Below, piece by piece: positions 10,401-17,123 of a stretch of DNA of 17,658 nt (positions are counted from its first letter, which is position 1; the number at the start of each line of letters is the position of its first letter). The notes under the pieces are model-generated. The model was not told where the DNA came from and ran no database searches. It saw only the letters and a list, made by a program, of their open reading frames with translations. The position numbers and the translations under genes are program-made. This stretch comes from Planctomycetaceae bacterium. Its GTDB lineage: Bacteria; Planctomycetota; Planctomycetia; Pirellulales; Pirellulaceae. The DNA is taken from the NCBI GenBank assembly GCA_022614795.1, contig JAKEHX010000556.1, forward strand, positions 1-17,658, in the 5' to 3' direction.

Positions 10401-11480
10401 TCACTCCACGACCGTCACCTTCAGCTCCTTCAGATTGGCCGCCTGGTGCAGCATGTTGAGCAGGCGCTCGACTTTTTGATGCGTGTCTTGCGTAGCAGCG
10501 ATGGTCACCAGGCCTTTGTATTCCACAATCGCGCCGGGCCCGCCAACATCGACCCACGACTCTGGATCGACGATCGTCGTAATGACCTCGATCAGGTTCT
10601 CGGAGTCGGCGATTTCCAGTTGCGCCGCGTCGCCGCCCTCTTTGGAGTCCCCCTCGCCTCCCGTCGCATTCGACCCAGGCGCGGCGCCGGCAGCCTTGGG
10701 TCGGATGGACCCTGGCGGGCGCGGCAGTGCGAGGAGTTCGCGGCAATCATAGACACGCGCAACCATGTTGTCCGGACTCTCAGCATCTTCCTGCGATGTG
10801 ATGAAGAGGACATCGTCCTTGACCAGGTACATCAACTCCAGTTCGCCCAGCATCAGGTCAAGGAACGTGCGAAACCGCATATCAGGGAAGGCCATCGTGA
10901 TCGGTGTATCCACATTGACGCCCGCCTCCTCCAGCTTCCTGGCGTTGACGTAAATTGTGATCCCCGTCTGTTTCTCGAGTTGATTCGCAACCGACGTAAG
11001 CGGCTTTTCAATGAAGTCAAACGCCATGCGACGATCGAGAACATCTTTGATCGCAACCGCTTTCCTATGCTCAGTCGCCTTGTCGTCGCCAGCCGGTTCG
11101 GCCTTGGTGTCTGGCTGTTGCGCCTGGGCGATCAGCTTCGCTGCGCCTGGCCCGGCGTTGCCGCCCGGCCAGAAAGTGAAAATGCCTGCGGCTATTAAGA
11201 CGATTGCCGCGACCGATGCCGTTGTGATTCTCATGATCCACCTCTTTCTCTTGTTTCCGGAGAGGGAAACAAACTCCGCGGCCATGGCGGCCGCGTCGCC
11301 GAACTCTTCGAGCGCTTGCCGCACCGCCTCGTCGCGCGGCACGCCGCGGGCAACCAGGTCCTCCAGCCGGTCCTCGAGGTGCGACCGCAACTCTCCCGCG
11401 ATCGCGTCCCGCTGCTTTTTGCCGAGCTTGAGCAGCCGCGAGAGGAGGGCGAGATAGTTGTCGAACTCGTGGTCGGACAT
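10401..11480 (-). CDS. HAAS-like / TM / STN-like membrane protein, shorter paralogue
   Basis: Protein of 359 residues with the same plan as its neighbour at 8823-10262. It has a HAAS/DUF1700-like domain (1-75; LRSHLEDRLEDLVARGVPRD), a TM helix (about 83-104), an STN-like domain (about 148-230; KPLTSVANQLEKQTGITIYV), a short linker (255-290) and a C-terminal domain (VDPESWVDVGGPGAIVEYKG). The long Gly/Pro linker of the paralogue is missing, which explains the size difference. The segment WIMRITTASVAA to TFWPG is almost unchanged between the two proteins, whereas the STN and linker parts have diverged. The start at 11480 is fixed by alignment; there is no clear Shine-Dalgarno site because a palindrome lies directly upstream. 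It is the first membrane gene after the PadR gene. Confidence 0.88.
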   Translation of the reverse strand: MSDHEFDNYLALLSRLLKLGKKQRDAIAGELRSHLEDRLEDLVARGVPRDEAVRQALEEFGDAAAMAAEFVSLSGNKRKRWIMRITTASVAAIVLIAAGIFTFWPGGNAGPGAAKLIAQAQQPDTKAEPAGDDKATEHRKAVAIKDVLDRRMAFDFIEKPLTSVANQLEKQTGITIYVNARKLEEAGVNVDTPITMAFPDMRFRTFLDLMLGELELMYLVKDDVLFITSQEDAESPDNMVARVYDCRELLALPRPPGSIRPKAAGAAPGSNATGGEGDSKEGGDAAQLEIADSENLIEVITTIVDPESWVDVGGPGAIVEYKGLVTIAATQDTHQKVERLLNMLHQAANLKELKVTVVE

Positions 11481-11495
11481 CGGAACACCAAATGT

Positions 11496-11605
11496 CGAAT
11501 GTCGAAAGTCAAATGACGAATGAAATCCGAATGTCGAAGCACGAATGACCCACCACTCGTCATTCAGGTTTCGTCATTGATTCGTCATTTGACTTTCGAC
11601 ATTCG
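11496..11605. repeat. Palindromic element B, between the PadR gene and the first paralogue
   Basis: Perfect 26-nt inverted arms, 11496-11521 and 11580-11605, around a centre that is itself partly palindromic (CGAATGAC and GTCATTC words). It is nearly identical over its length to element A at 10275-10393 and lies in the same orientation and position relative to the following gene. It begins about 5 bases after the PadR stop codon. Confidence 0.92.
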
Positions 11606-11610
11606 TCCTT

Positions 11611-11964
11611 TCACGACGCCGGTTGCACCTTCGCGATCGCCAACAACTGCCGGATGCACGCCGCGTAGTCGGCCCACTCCTGGGCCTGGGCCGAGAGCCG
11701 CTTGCGGCCCGCGGCCGTCAGCTCGTACCACTTCCGCTCGCGCCCCGTGCCCGCGTCCCACGAGCTACGGATCAGCCCGTCGTCCTCCAGCCGGTGCAAC
11801 AGCGGATAGAGCGTGCCGGCTGCCAGATCCACGCGTCCGCCGCTGGCCTCGCGGACTTCCTTCTGGATGAGGTAGCCGTACTTTTTACCGCCCCCCGCAA
11901 GAACCGAGAGGACCACCAGGTCCAGGCTCCCGCGGAGCAGATCGCGCTCGAACTTGTTCGTCAC
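11611..11964 (-). CDS. PadR-family transcriptional regulator
   Basis: DNA-binding repressor of 117 residues with the standard PadR winged-helix sequence: FERDLLRGSLDLVVLSVLAG, KYGYLIQKEV, AAGTLYPLLHRLEDDGLI, then ERKWYELTAAGRKRL, and a short C-terminal helix for dimer formation. No ATG lies near the family start. GTG at 11964 is chosen because it gives VTNKFERDLL and because AGGGGTG sits about 8 bases upstream; a second GTG at 11973 is possible. Family knowledge: PadR genes often sit next to HAAS/DUF1700 genes and control them and themselves. Here two HAAS-like membrane proteins follow on the same strand, and a palindrome lies inside the promoter, so autorepression is likely. The ligand, if any, is unknown. 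Confidence 0.93.
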   Translation of the reverse strand: MTNKFERDLLRGSLDLVVLSVLAGGGKKYGYLIQKEVREASGGRVDLAAGTLYPLLHRLEDDGLIRSSWDAGTGRERKWYELTAAGRKRLSAQAQEWADYAACIRQLLAIAKVQPAS

Positions 11965-11994
11965 AGTGCACACCCCTGAATGCGTGGCAGGGTA

Positions 11995-12024
11995 TATATA
12001 GCACGGCGATATATCGGCTGTCAA
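11995..12024 (-). promoter_or_regulatory. Promoter and candidate PadR operator
   Basis: Reading the minus strand, TTGACA (12019-12024) and TATATA (11995-12000) are separated by 18 bases, a near-consensus housekeeping promoter. The spacer contains the perfect palindrome CGATATATCG (12007-12016), and the -10 lies in a further ATATATA run. Start of transcription is expected near 11988, leaving a short leader before the GTG at 11964. A repressor bound here would block polymerase directly. Confidence 0.7.
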
Positions 12025-12094
12025 TACATACGAGGCGATCTTTCCGGCAGGGGTGGAGGTCGGACGTCGGAGGACACGCCCGTTCGCATCGAAC

Positions 12095-12125
12095 TTGAAC
12101 GCTTGCCAGCACGGGCCATTACAAT
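12095..12125 (+). promoter_or_regulatory. Possible promoter of the small membrane protein gene
   Basis: TTGAAC (12095-12100) and TACAAT (12120-12125) with a 19-base spacer, longer than ideal. The ATG at 12132 is only 6 bases past the -10, so a transcript from it would begin at or next to the start codon (leaderless). No Shine-Dalgarno site is present, which fits, but the assignment is tentative. Confidence 0.3.
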
Positions 12126-12131
12126 GGCAAC

Positions 12132-12473
12132 ATGAGATTCTCGGTCCGGGACCTCCTGTGGCTGACTGTGGTCGTCGCACTCGCTGTCGGCTGGTGGATT
12201 GACCGGGCCCACCTGGCCTTTCGATCCGCCGACTATCGCCGCTTGAAGACAGTAGAAGCCGAAGAACTCAAACAACGAGCCGAGTTCTTTCGGATGCTCC
12301 GCCAGACCCCAGTCTCGTCCCCCGCGGATGACGATCTGTACCGCGGTGGCCAGCGCCGCGAACTGGGCGACGAAAAGCTTGGGCCCGACGGACTGCGCCA
12401 CGTGCCAGGCGAAAAAGACTTCCTGTTCCCCCCGAATTATCCCCTGCATTACGGCCCGTCGAGATCGCCGTAA
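12132..12473 (+). CDS. Small single-pass membrane protein, planctomycete type
   Basis: Protein of 113 residues opening MRFSVRDLLWLTVVVALAVG, a start I associate with a large family of small planctomycete membrane proteins of unknown role. A TM helix covers about 8-23. A charged, probably coiled-coil stretch follows (RLKTVEAEELKQRAEFFRML), then a Pro/Gly-rich end. It is divergent from the PadR gene and convergent with the BCS1-like gene, whose stop is only 19 bases away. No enzyme motif is visible. Confidence 0.8.
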   Translation: MRFSVRDLLWLTVVVALAVGWWIDRAHLAFRSADYRRLKTVEAEELKQRAEFFRMLRQTPVSSPADDDLYRGGQRRELGDEKLGPDGLRHVPGEKDFLFPPNYPLHYGPSRSP

Positions 12474-12492
12474 TTTCTGCCCTAGACCAGGC

Positions 12493-13815
12493 TTACGCCG
12501 CGGCGGACATCTCCTCGTCGGGCTCTTCGCCGATCTGCTCGCCAACAAGCTCGGCGGTCCGCTCGGCCGCCTCTTCGGCTGAATCGGCATATCGGATCAG
12601 ATAGGCCTGAATAGTCGCCATCGGCAGTTGGCGATTCGGGATCGAAGCTGCGAAATTCTCAGCCAGGCACTCGTCGGCCTCGGGAAAGAACCGCTGGAAG
12701 ATCCGCCGGCACTGCTCCCGCTCGGCCAGGCCAATCTCGAGCTGCCGGTCGATGCGGCCCGGCCGCACCAGAGCCGGGTCAAGCCGATCGGGGTGGTTCG
12801 TCGTGGCGAACAGGATTCGCCCTTCGCCGGCAGCGACGCCGTCGATCGCGTTCAAGAGGCCGCTGAACGTGATCCGCGTTGACTTCTCCTCGCCCGGCTT
12901 GCGGCCGGAAAACGCACAGTCGATATCCTCGATCAGGACGATGGCATTCGGCGGCACCTGGGCCAGACGGTCGGCCAGGTCGTTGTCGTCCAGGCCCAGC
13001 GTGGTCAAGTTCAAGAGGGCAATATCCATCTTCAGCGCCGAAGCGACGGCGACGACGGCCGAGCTTTTGCCCGTCCCCGGCGGGCCATACAGCAAAAATC
13101 CGCGGCGATAGGGAACTCCCCGTTGCAAATACCACTGGCGACTGCTCAGGAAGCGCCGGCAATCGTCGATCAAGTCGTCGAGCATTCCCTCCTTGAGCAC
13201 GACCGATTCTGGCGGCCGCGGCAGGCGCTGCATCCGCTCGCCCCAGCTCGAAAAGGTGATGTGATGGATCGTCAAGAGCTGCTGCGAGAGGGGCAAGGCG
13301 TGATCGCGGGCGTCGTCGATCAATTGCCAGGCGAGCTGCCGGTTGCGGCCGACGATGGTGATGCTGAAGCTTTCGCGCAAGGCCGCCGGTCCGGACCCTT
13401 GAACGGGGGTCTTCTCCGGATCGGCCCGCTGGCGGTCAAGAATCACCAGCCGCCCGCGATAGAACAGCCAGTGTTTGCCGGGGGCGGGCGAGAAGAGGAC
13501 GCGGGGCCGGTGGTCGCCCGCCGGGTCGGCGGCCCGTTCTTGATAGTCGGGGTTCCGCGTGCGGACGGTGAGGCGCCGAGCCCGCTTGCGGGCATAGTTG
13601 TGGGCCGCCAGCCACTTATCGAGCCAGTCGAAGGCCGCCTCGCGGTCGGGAATGTCGATCTGGATCAGGAACCGCTCCTTGGTCCAGCCCCAAATCTTGC
13701 CGGGCACATGCCGCAGCACCGCCACCGCCGCCCCGCCCAGCATCAAAATCAAACCGCCCGAGAAAAACTGATTGTCGGCAAGCTGCCGGCTCAGCGAGTC
13801 CCAAATCCAATCCAA
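12493..13815 (-). CDS. BCS1-like membrane-anchored AAA ATPase
   Basis: AAA+ ATPase of 440 residues. An N-terminal hydrophobic segment (about 19-35) is followed by a BCS1-specific domain (about 45-205) and an AAA module with Walker A GPPGTGKS (244-251), Walker B IVLIEDIDCAF (292-302), sensor 1 TTN (338-340) and arginine-finger region LVRPGRID (349-356). Mitochondrial BCS1 translocates the folded Rieske protein. Bacterial relatives are uncharacterised as far as I know, and no Rieske or bc1 gene is in this window, so that role should not be transferred. The start is TTG at 13815: no ATG precedes the domain, and a strong Shine-Dalgarno site (GAGAGGTGA) lies 6 bases upstream. The end is acidic (GEEPDEEMSAAA). 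Confidence 0.9.
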   Translation of the reverse strand: MDWIWDSLSRQLADNQFFSGGLILMLGGAAVAVLRHVPGKIWGWTKERFLIQIDIPDREAAFDWLDKWLAAHNYARKRARRLTVRTRNPDYQERAADPAGDHRPRVLFSPAPGKHWLFYRGRLVILDRQRADPEKTPVQGSGPAALRESFSITIVGRNRQLAWQLIDDARDHALPLSQQLLTIHHITFSSWGERMQRLPRPPESVVLKEGMLDDLIDDCRRFLSSRQWYLQRGVPYRRGFLLYGPPGTGKSSAVVAVASALKMDIALLNLTTLGLDDNDLADRLAQVPPNAIVLIEDIDCAFSGRKPGEEKSTRITFSGLLNAIDGVAAGEGRILFATTNHPDRLDPALVRPGRIDRQLEIGLAEREQCRRIFQRFFPEADECLAENFAASIPNRQLPMATIQAYLIRYADSAEEAAERTAELVGEQIGEEPDEEMSAAA

Positions 13816-13821
13816 TTCTCG

Positions 13822-13830
13822 TCACCTCTC
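13822..13830 (-). promoter_or_regulatory. Strong Shine-Dalgarno site supporting a TTG start
   Basis: The minus strand reads GAGAGGTGA, followed by 6 bases and then TTG at 13815. This is the best ribosome-binding site in the window and decides the unusual start codon of the BCS1-like gene. The last TGA of the site is also the stop of a small upstream open frame. Confidence 0.75.
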
Positions 13831-14154
13831 GTAGCGGAAGTCGCCAGACTTCCGGCTTCCCGCGGCGGAAGTCGGCAGATTTTCCGGCTTTCGTCCGCAG
13901 ACCCTAATTATTCGTCCGCCGCTGTCCGCCGCTTGCTCGCCGCCGCCACGGAATTCCCGCAATTTGGCAGCGCGCAATTGGCAGTCCAGCGCATCAAGTC
14001 GCAGCTGATACGCATTTTGCATGCCACCTGGGGCACGGCGACCCGCAAGCGGCCGCCCGCAGTCAATTCCATCGCAAGCATCACGCCAGGCGTGGAGAGA
14101 TTGCGTTCGGCGATAAAACGGATCACACTCGATCTTGAACGTCCGCGGCGTCAT
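13822..14154 (-). CDS. Doubtful small ORF coupled to the BCS1-like gene
   Basis: Open frame of 110 codons starting MTPRTFKIECDPFYRRTQS. It is not recognised. In its favour, its TGA falls inside the Shine-Dalgarno site of the BCS1-like gene, 6 bases from that start, as in translationally coupled pairs. Against it, there is no ribosome-binding site, the last 20 or so codons translate the hairpin repeats at 13834-13891, Cys and Arg are frequent as in shadow frames, and other frames are also open here. If it is not coding, the region from 13816 to 14257 is a divergent intergenic gap holding only repeats. Confidence 0.22.
   Translation of the reverse strand: MTPRTFKIECDPFYRRTQSLHAWRDACDGIDCGRPLAGRRAPGGMQNAYQLRLDALDCQLRAAKLREFRGGGEQAADSGGRIIRVCGRKPENLPTSAAGSRKSGDFRYER
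13834..13891. repeat. Two tandem GGAAGTC hairpins
   Basis: First copy: GGAAGTC (13836-13842), loop GCCA, GACTTCC (13847-13853). Second copy: GGAAGTC (13867-13873), loop GGCA, GATTTTCC (13878-13885). They are direct repeats of each other and belong to the same family as the larger element at 14186-14244. Confidence 0.8.
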
Positions 14155-14185
14155 GCATAATTGATTAGAGGCTGTTGCAATACAT

Positions 14186-14244
14186 GTAGCTGAAGTCGCC
14201 AGACTTCAGGAAATCCAGCCTGAACTCTGGCGCTTTTCAGCTAC
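14186..14244. repeat. Palindromic element GTAGCTGAAG...CTTTTCAGCTAC
   Basis: Arms 14186-14210 and 14219-14244 pair at about 23 of 26 positions with one bulge, around the 8-base centre AAATCCAG. The left arm carries the internal hairpin TGAAGTC-GCCA-GACTTCA. It ends 3 bases before the GGGAG ribosome-binding site of the hydrolase gene at 14258 and so lies in that gene's leader or promoter. Confidence 0.88.
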
Positions 14245-14257
14245 GCCGGGAGACCTT

Positions 14258-15280
14258 ATGAAACGTTTGCCATTGCTCAGAGTCGGATTGTTCTTGCTGG
14301 CAGCGGCCAGTGCCAACTACGCGCTGGCCGGCGCAGCGCTGGCCGGCACAGTGCTGCCCACGATTGGCAGCGTCGTGTTCACGCCGGCCGCGGACGAGTC
14401 GCAAGTGCCCGAGCGGTTTCGCCTGACCGCGGCGACGTTTGCGTGGAAGGCGGTCCTGCTGCCGCTCGATTCGCAAACCGTCGAGGTCTGGGACGTGACG
14501 TTTCCCTCGCCCGTGGTCACGCCGGACAAGAACAACAACACGGTCCACGCCGAGTTCTATCGGTCGAAACTCGACGGCAAGCGACCCGCGGTAATCGTGC
14601 TGCATATCCTCGGCGGCGATTTCCCGCTGTCGCGACTGTTTTGCAACCGGCTGGCCCAGGAGGGAGTGTCGGCCCTGTTTGTGAAGATGCCCTATTACGG
14701 CCCGCGCCGTGAGCCGGGCAGCAGCAAGCGCATGGTCAGTGTGAATCCCAACGAAACGGTGGAGGGGATAACGCAGGCGGTGCTCGACATTCGCCGGGCC
14801 GTGGCCTGGCTGGCGGCACGGAGCGACGTGGACGCCGAGCGGATCGGCATCTTTGGCATCAGCCTGGGGGGCATCACCGGTGGCCTGGCCGCGTCGATCG
14901 AGCCGCGGATCGGGCACGTTTGCCTGCTGCTGGCCGGGGGTGATTTCAGCCGCGTCCCCTTCGATTCGCCCGAGCTGCGGAAGCTGCGCGGCGAGATGCC
15001 CAAGGAGTTCAGAGACAAGGAGACGCTGGCCAAAACGCTCTCGGTAATCGACCCCGTGACCTATGCGTCGCGGGCCAAGGGGAAGCGGATTCTCATGCTC
15101 AACGCCGCGCGCGACGAGGTGATCCCCAAGGAGTGCACGCTGGCCTTGTGGAAGGGCTTTGGCGAGCCGGAGATTATGTGGTATTCGGGCGGGCATTATT
15201 CGGTCATCGTGCATCTGCCGCGAGCACTTCAGCGGGTGGCACATTTCTTTGGCAGCGAGCCAGTGGCAGCCGAGCAGTAA
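14258..15280 (+). CDS. Exported alpha/beta hydrolase (dienelactone hydrolase/esterase type)
   Basis: Serine hydrolase of 340 residues with an N-terminal signal sequence (MKRLPLLRVGLFLLAAASAN...ALAG, cleavage near 24-30). The alpha/beta-hydrolase core starts near residue 108 (RPAVIVLHILGG). The catalytic triad is readable: nucleophile Ser202 in GISLGG, acid Asp286 in ARDEVIP, and His313 in GGHYSV. The substrate is unknown; relatives include acetyl-ester and dienelactone hydrolases. GGGAG lies 5 bases before the ATG at 14258. The next gene starts 15 bases after the stop, so the two are probably one transcript. Confidence 0.88.
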   Translation: MKRLPLLRVGLFLLAAASANYALAGAALAGTVLPTIGSVVFTPAADESQVPERFRLTAATFAWKAVLLPLDSQTVEVWDVTFPSPVVTPDKNNNTVHAEFYRSKLDGKRPAVIVLHILGGDFPLSRLFCNRLAQEGVSALFVKMPYYGPRREPGSSKRMVSVNPNETVEGITQAVLDIRRAVAWLAARSDVDAERIGIFGISLGGITGGLAASIEPRIGHVCLLLAGGDFSRVPFDSPELRKLRGEMPKEFRDKETLAKTLSVIDPVTYASRAKGKRILMLNAARDEVIPKECTLALWKGFGEPEIMWYSGGHYSVIVHLPRALQRVAHFFGSEPVAAEQ

Positions 15281-15295
15281 GGGGCTGTAAGGGCC

Positions 15296-16423
15296 ATGGA
15301 CGCGCAATTCGATCGCCGAACGCTGCTGGGCGGGACGATGTTCGCCGTCCTTGCGAGCACCGGCCGGGCGCTGGCTCAGGACCAGCTGGCCGAGGCTGGT
15401 TCCGATTGCCGCCGCTGCCGCGGGCTCGGCCTGGTCCCGCGGTCCAATGCCAAGGCGTATGTTTTTGTCGAAGGGCAGGCCGATTTCGATCCCGCCGCGG
15501 CCGCCGTCGGGCAGAAGTGTCCGCTGTGCATGAAAGGGGACGACAAGGCTGTAATTGACGAGGCTGCCCTCGTCGATGCAGCCAAGCGCCAGCATGCCGA
15601 CGTGCTCGCCCAGCACGCCCAGTGGGAAGAGCGGCTGGGCGAGGAGTTGCTGCTGGTCCAAACGCGGCACGCGGCGATTCATACGCAGCTCAAGGCCGCC
15701 GACGCCAAGCGCGTGGGCGACGCGGTCGAACAGACGACCATGCGCTTGCAGCGCGTGGCGGAATCGCTGGCGATCACGCCAACCCGCCCGGCTGGCTATT
15801 CGCAGGTAATTCTGTGGGGCGAGCCGGCGTGGGCGAAGTTCCGCGCGGCGATGGAGCAGCTCTTCACGCCCGAGCAGCTCGGCGGAGAATGGCAGAATGC
15901 CGGCAAGGGGATGCTGTACGACCACCCGGCCGTGGCCCACTGCTACCTCACGCAAAAGACGGTTCGCGAAGTTGCAGCCGAGTATTTTGCCGTCAAGCTC
16001 GCCGCCACGAGGCAGATTTGGGTGGCTACGGGAACGCGTGCGCCGGCCTGGCTGGTCGACGGGCTGGCGGCCTATGCACAGCAAGCCGTGCTCGGCTCGG
16101 CACGGGTCTTCACGATCTATGCCCAGGGGCGCGGTCCGACGCGGCCGGTGACGCTGGACCAGACCGCGCGGCAAGCCGCCGCGGGGCAATTCCGTCCCTG
16201 GGAGAAGCTGCTCACGCGCGACCTGCGCGACTTTGAAACGGCCGATTATGCCCAGTCGCTGGCCATGGTCGCGTTCCTGCTCGAGGACCAGCCGGCAAAG
16301 TTCGTGAGCTTTGTCGAGCGGCTCAAGTCGGGGACGGCGACGCCGGCGGCGCTCGAAGAGGCCTATGGCGCGACAGCTGGCGAGCTGGAAACGGCAGGCG
16401 GCAAGTGGCTGGCGCGGCGCTAG
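15296..16423 (+). CDS. Tat-type exported protein with Cys4 zinc-ribbon-like motif and degenerate peptidase-like domain
   Basis: Protein of 375 residues. The N-terminus DRRTLLGGTMFAVLASTGRA resembles a twin-arginine signal, with cleavage near residue 27 (ALAQ). Two Cys pairs, CRRC (38-41) and CPLC (75-78), could bind zinc. The C-terminal half (about 160-375) resembles the planctomycete DUF1570/MA-like peptidase fold: PAWLVDGLAAYAQ matches the usual 'WL.EGLA.Y' segment, followed by YAQSLAMVAFLLE and a final 'LE..W..W'-like helix. However, the expected HExxH zinc site is absent, with REVAAEY (224-230) standing roughly where it should be, so proteolysis is doubtful. It lies directly after the exported hydrolase gene. 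Family assignment is by pattern only. Confidence 0.75.
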   Translation: MDAQFDRRTLLGGTMFAVLASTGRALAQDQLAEAGSDCRRCRGLGLVPRSNAKAYVFVEGQADFDPAAAAVGQKCPLCMKGDDKAVIDEAALVDAAKRQHADVLAQHAQWEERLGEELLLVQTRHAAIHTQLKAADAKRVGDAVEQTTMRLQRVAESLAITPTRPAGYSQVILWGEPAWAKFRAAMEQLFTPEQLGGEWQNAGKGMLYDHPAVAHCYLTQKTVREVAAEYFAVKLAATRQIWVATGTRAPAWLVDGLAAYAQQAVLGSARVFTIYAQGRGPTRPVTLDQTARQAAAGQFRPWEKLLTRDLRDFETADYAQSLAMVAFLLEDQPAKFVSFVERLKSGTATPAALEEAYGATAGELETAGGKWLARR

Positions 16424-16495
16424 CGACGGCGCGGCTAAGGGCCGCTCCCAAGAAGTCCCAACCGGCTACTCACGCCGGCCACCGGTTCACGACTG

Positions 16496-17071
16496 CTATA
16501 GAATCACAATACTCCAATTACTTGCCGCCCGCTCCAGAGTAAACTTCCCATCTTTGTACAGCCAGATTTCGAAGTGCTTCTGGTTATCCTTCGGGGGTGA
16601 AGCGCTCAAGTGTCCCTTGTTCACCTTGGTATAGCTTACAGCCGGCACAACATAGAAACGAAAGCCCTCCCGCGGCTGCTCCTTAGCCGGCCTGAAGTCC
16701 AGGAAAATACGCACCTTCTGAATGTCGTCCCCCTCCATTCGCAGTCCCTGATATTGCTCGGGCAATCGGCTATAAACGGACTCCATTCTGGCAGCATTGT
16801 GCCGCGCCACTGCTCCCAGGGATGTGACGCCATTGGCAAAGGCTTTGAGATTGATGAGTGAAACAGCCATTTCCGTTTTATAGGTCTTCGTCGTGTCCGG
16901 CGAATCGATCCGCTCAAACTTTCCGACTCGCGTCAGCTTGTAATGGGTGTTGGCGGGGACTAATGACGGCTCATCGGTAATCGCGACTTCGTTCTCGTCG
17001 CCTAGGACCGACTGGTTCCCCAGGCCCCACCAGATGCTCACGATGACCGCCAGCGCAAATCTCGTACTCAT
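16496..17071 (-). CDS. Exported protein of unknown function
   Basis: Protein of 191 residues that I do not recognise. Residues 1-24 form a signal peptide (ALAVIVSIWWGLG, probable cleavage after VLG). The mature part is polar, with no Cys. AAGGA lies 8 bases before the ATG at 17071. Base composition and codon use are clearly less GC-rich than in the genes to the left, which may mark a recently acquired or weakly constrained segment. It runs convergent to the gene ending at 16423 and 52 bases downstream of another minus-strand ORF. Confidence 0.7.
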   Translation of the reverse strand: MSTRFALAVIVSIWWGLGNQSVLGDENEVAITDEPSLVPANTHYKLTRVGKFERIDSPDTTKTYKTEMAVSLINLKAFANGVTSLGAVARHNAARMESVYSRLPEQYQGLRMEGDDIQKVRIFLDFRPAKEQPREGFRFYVVPAVSYTKVNKGHLSASPPKDNQKHFEIWLYKDGKFTLERAASNWSIVIL

Positions 17072-17123
17072 GTGATCAGTCCTTGTTAGTTATTAACATT
17101 AGAATTGTTTTCAGCAGTCGTCG

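Noticed and set aside
13123..14160. Plus-strand open frame of 345 codons overlapping the BCS1-like gene
   Set aside because: Most of it is antisense to the BCS1/AAA coding sequence, and the rest translates repeats.
16431..16445. GCGGC-TAAGG-GCCGC hairpin as terminator between convergent genes
   Set aside because: Only a 5-bp stem and no following T-run on either strand; too weak to call.
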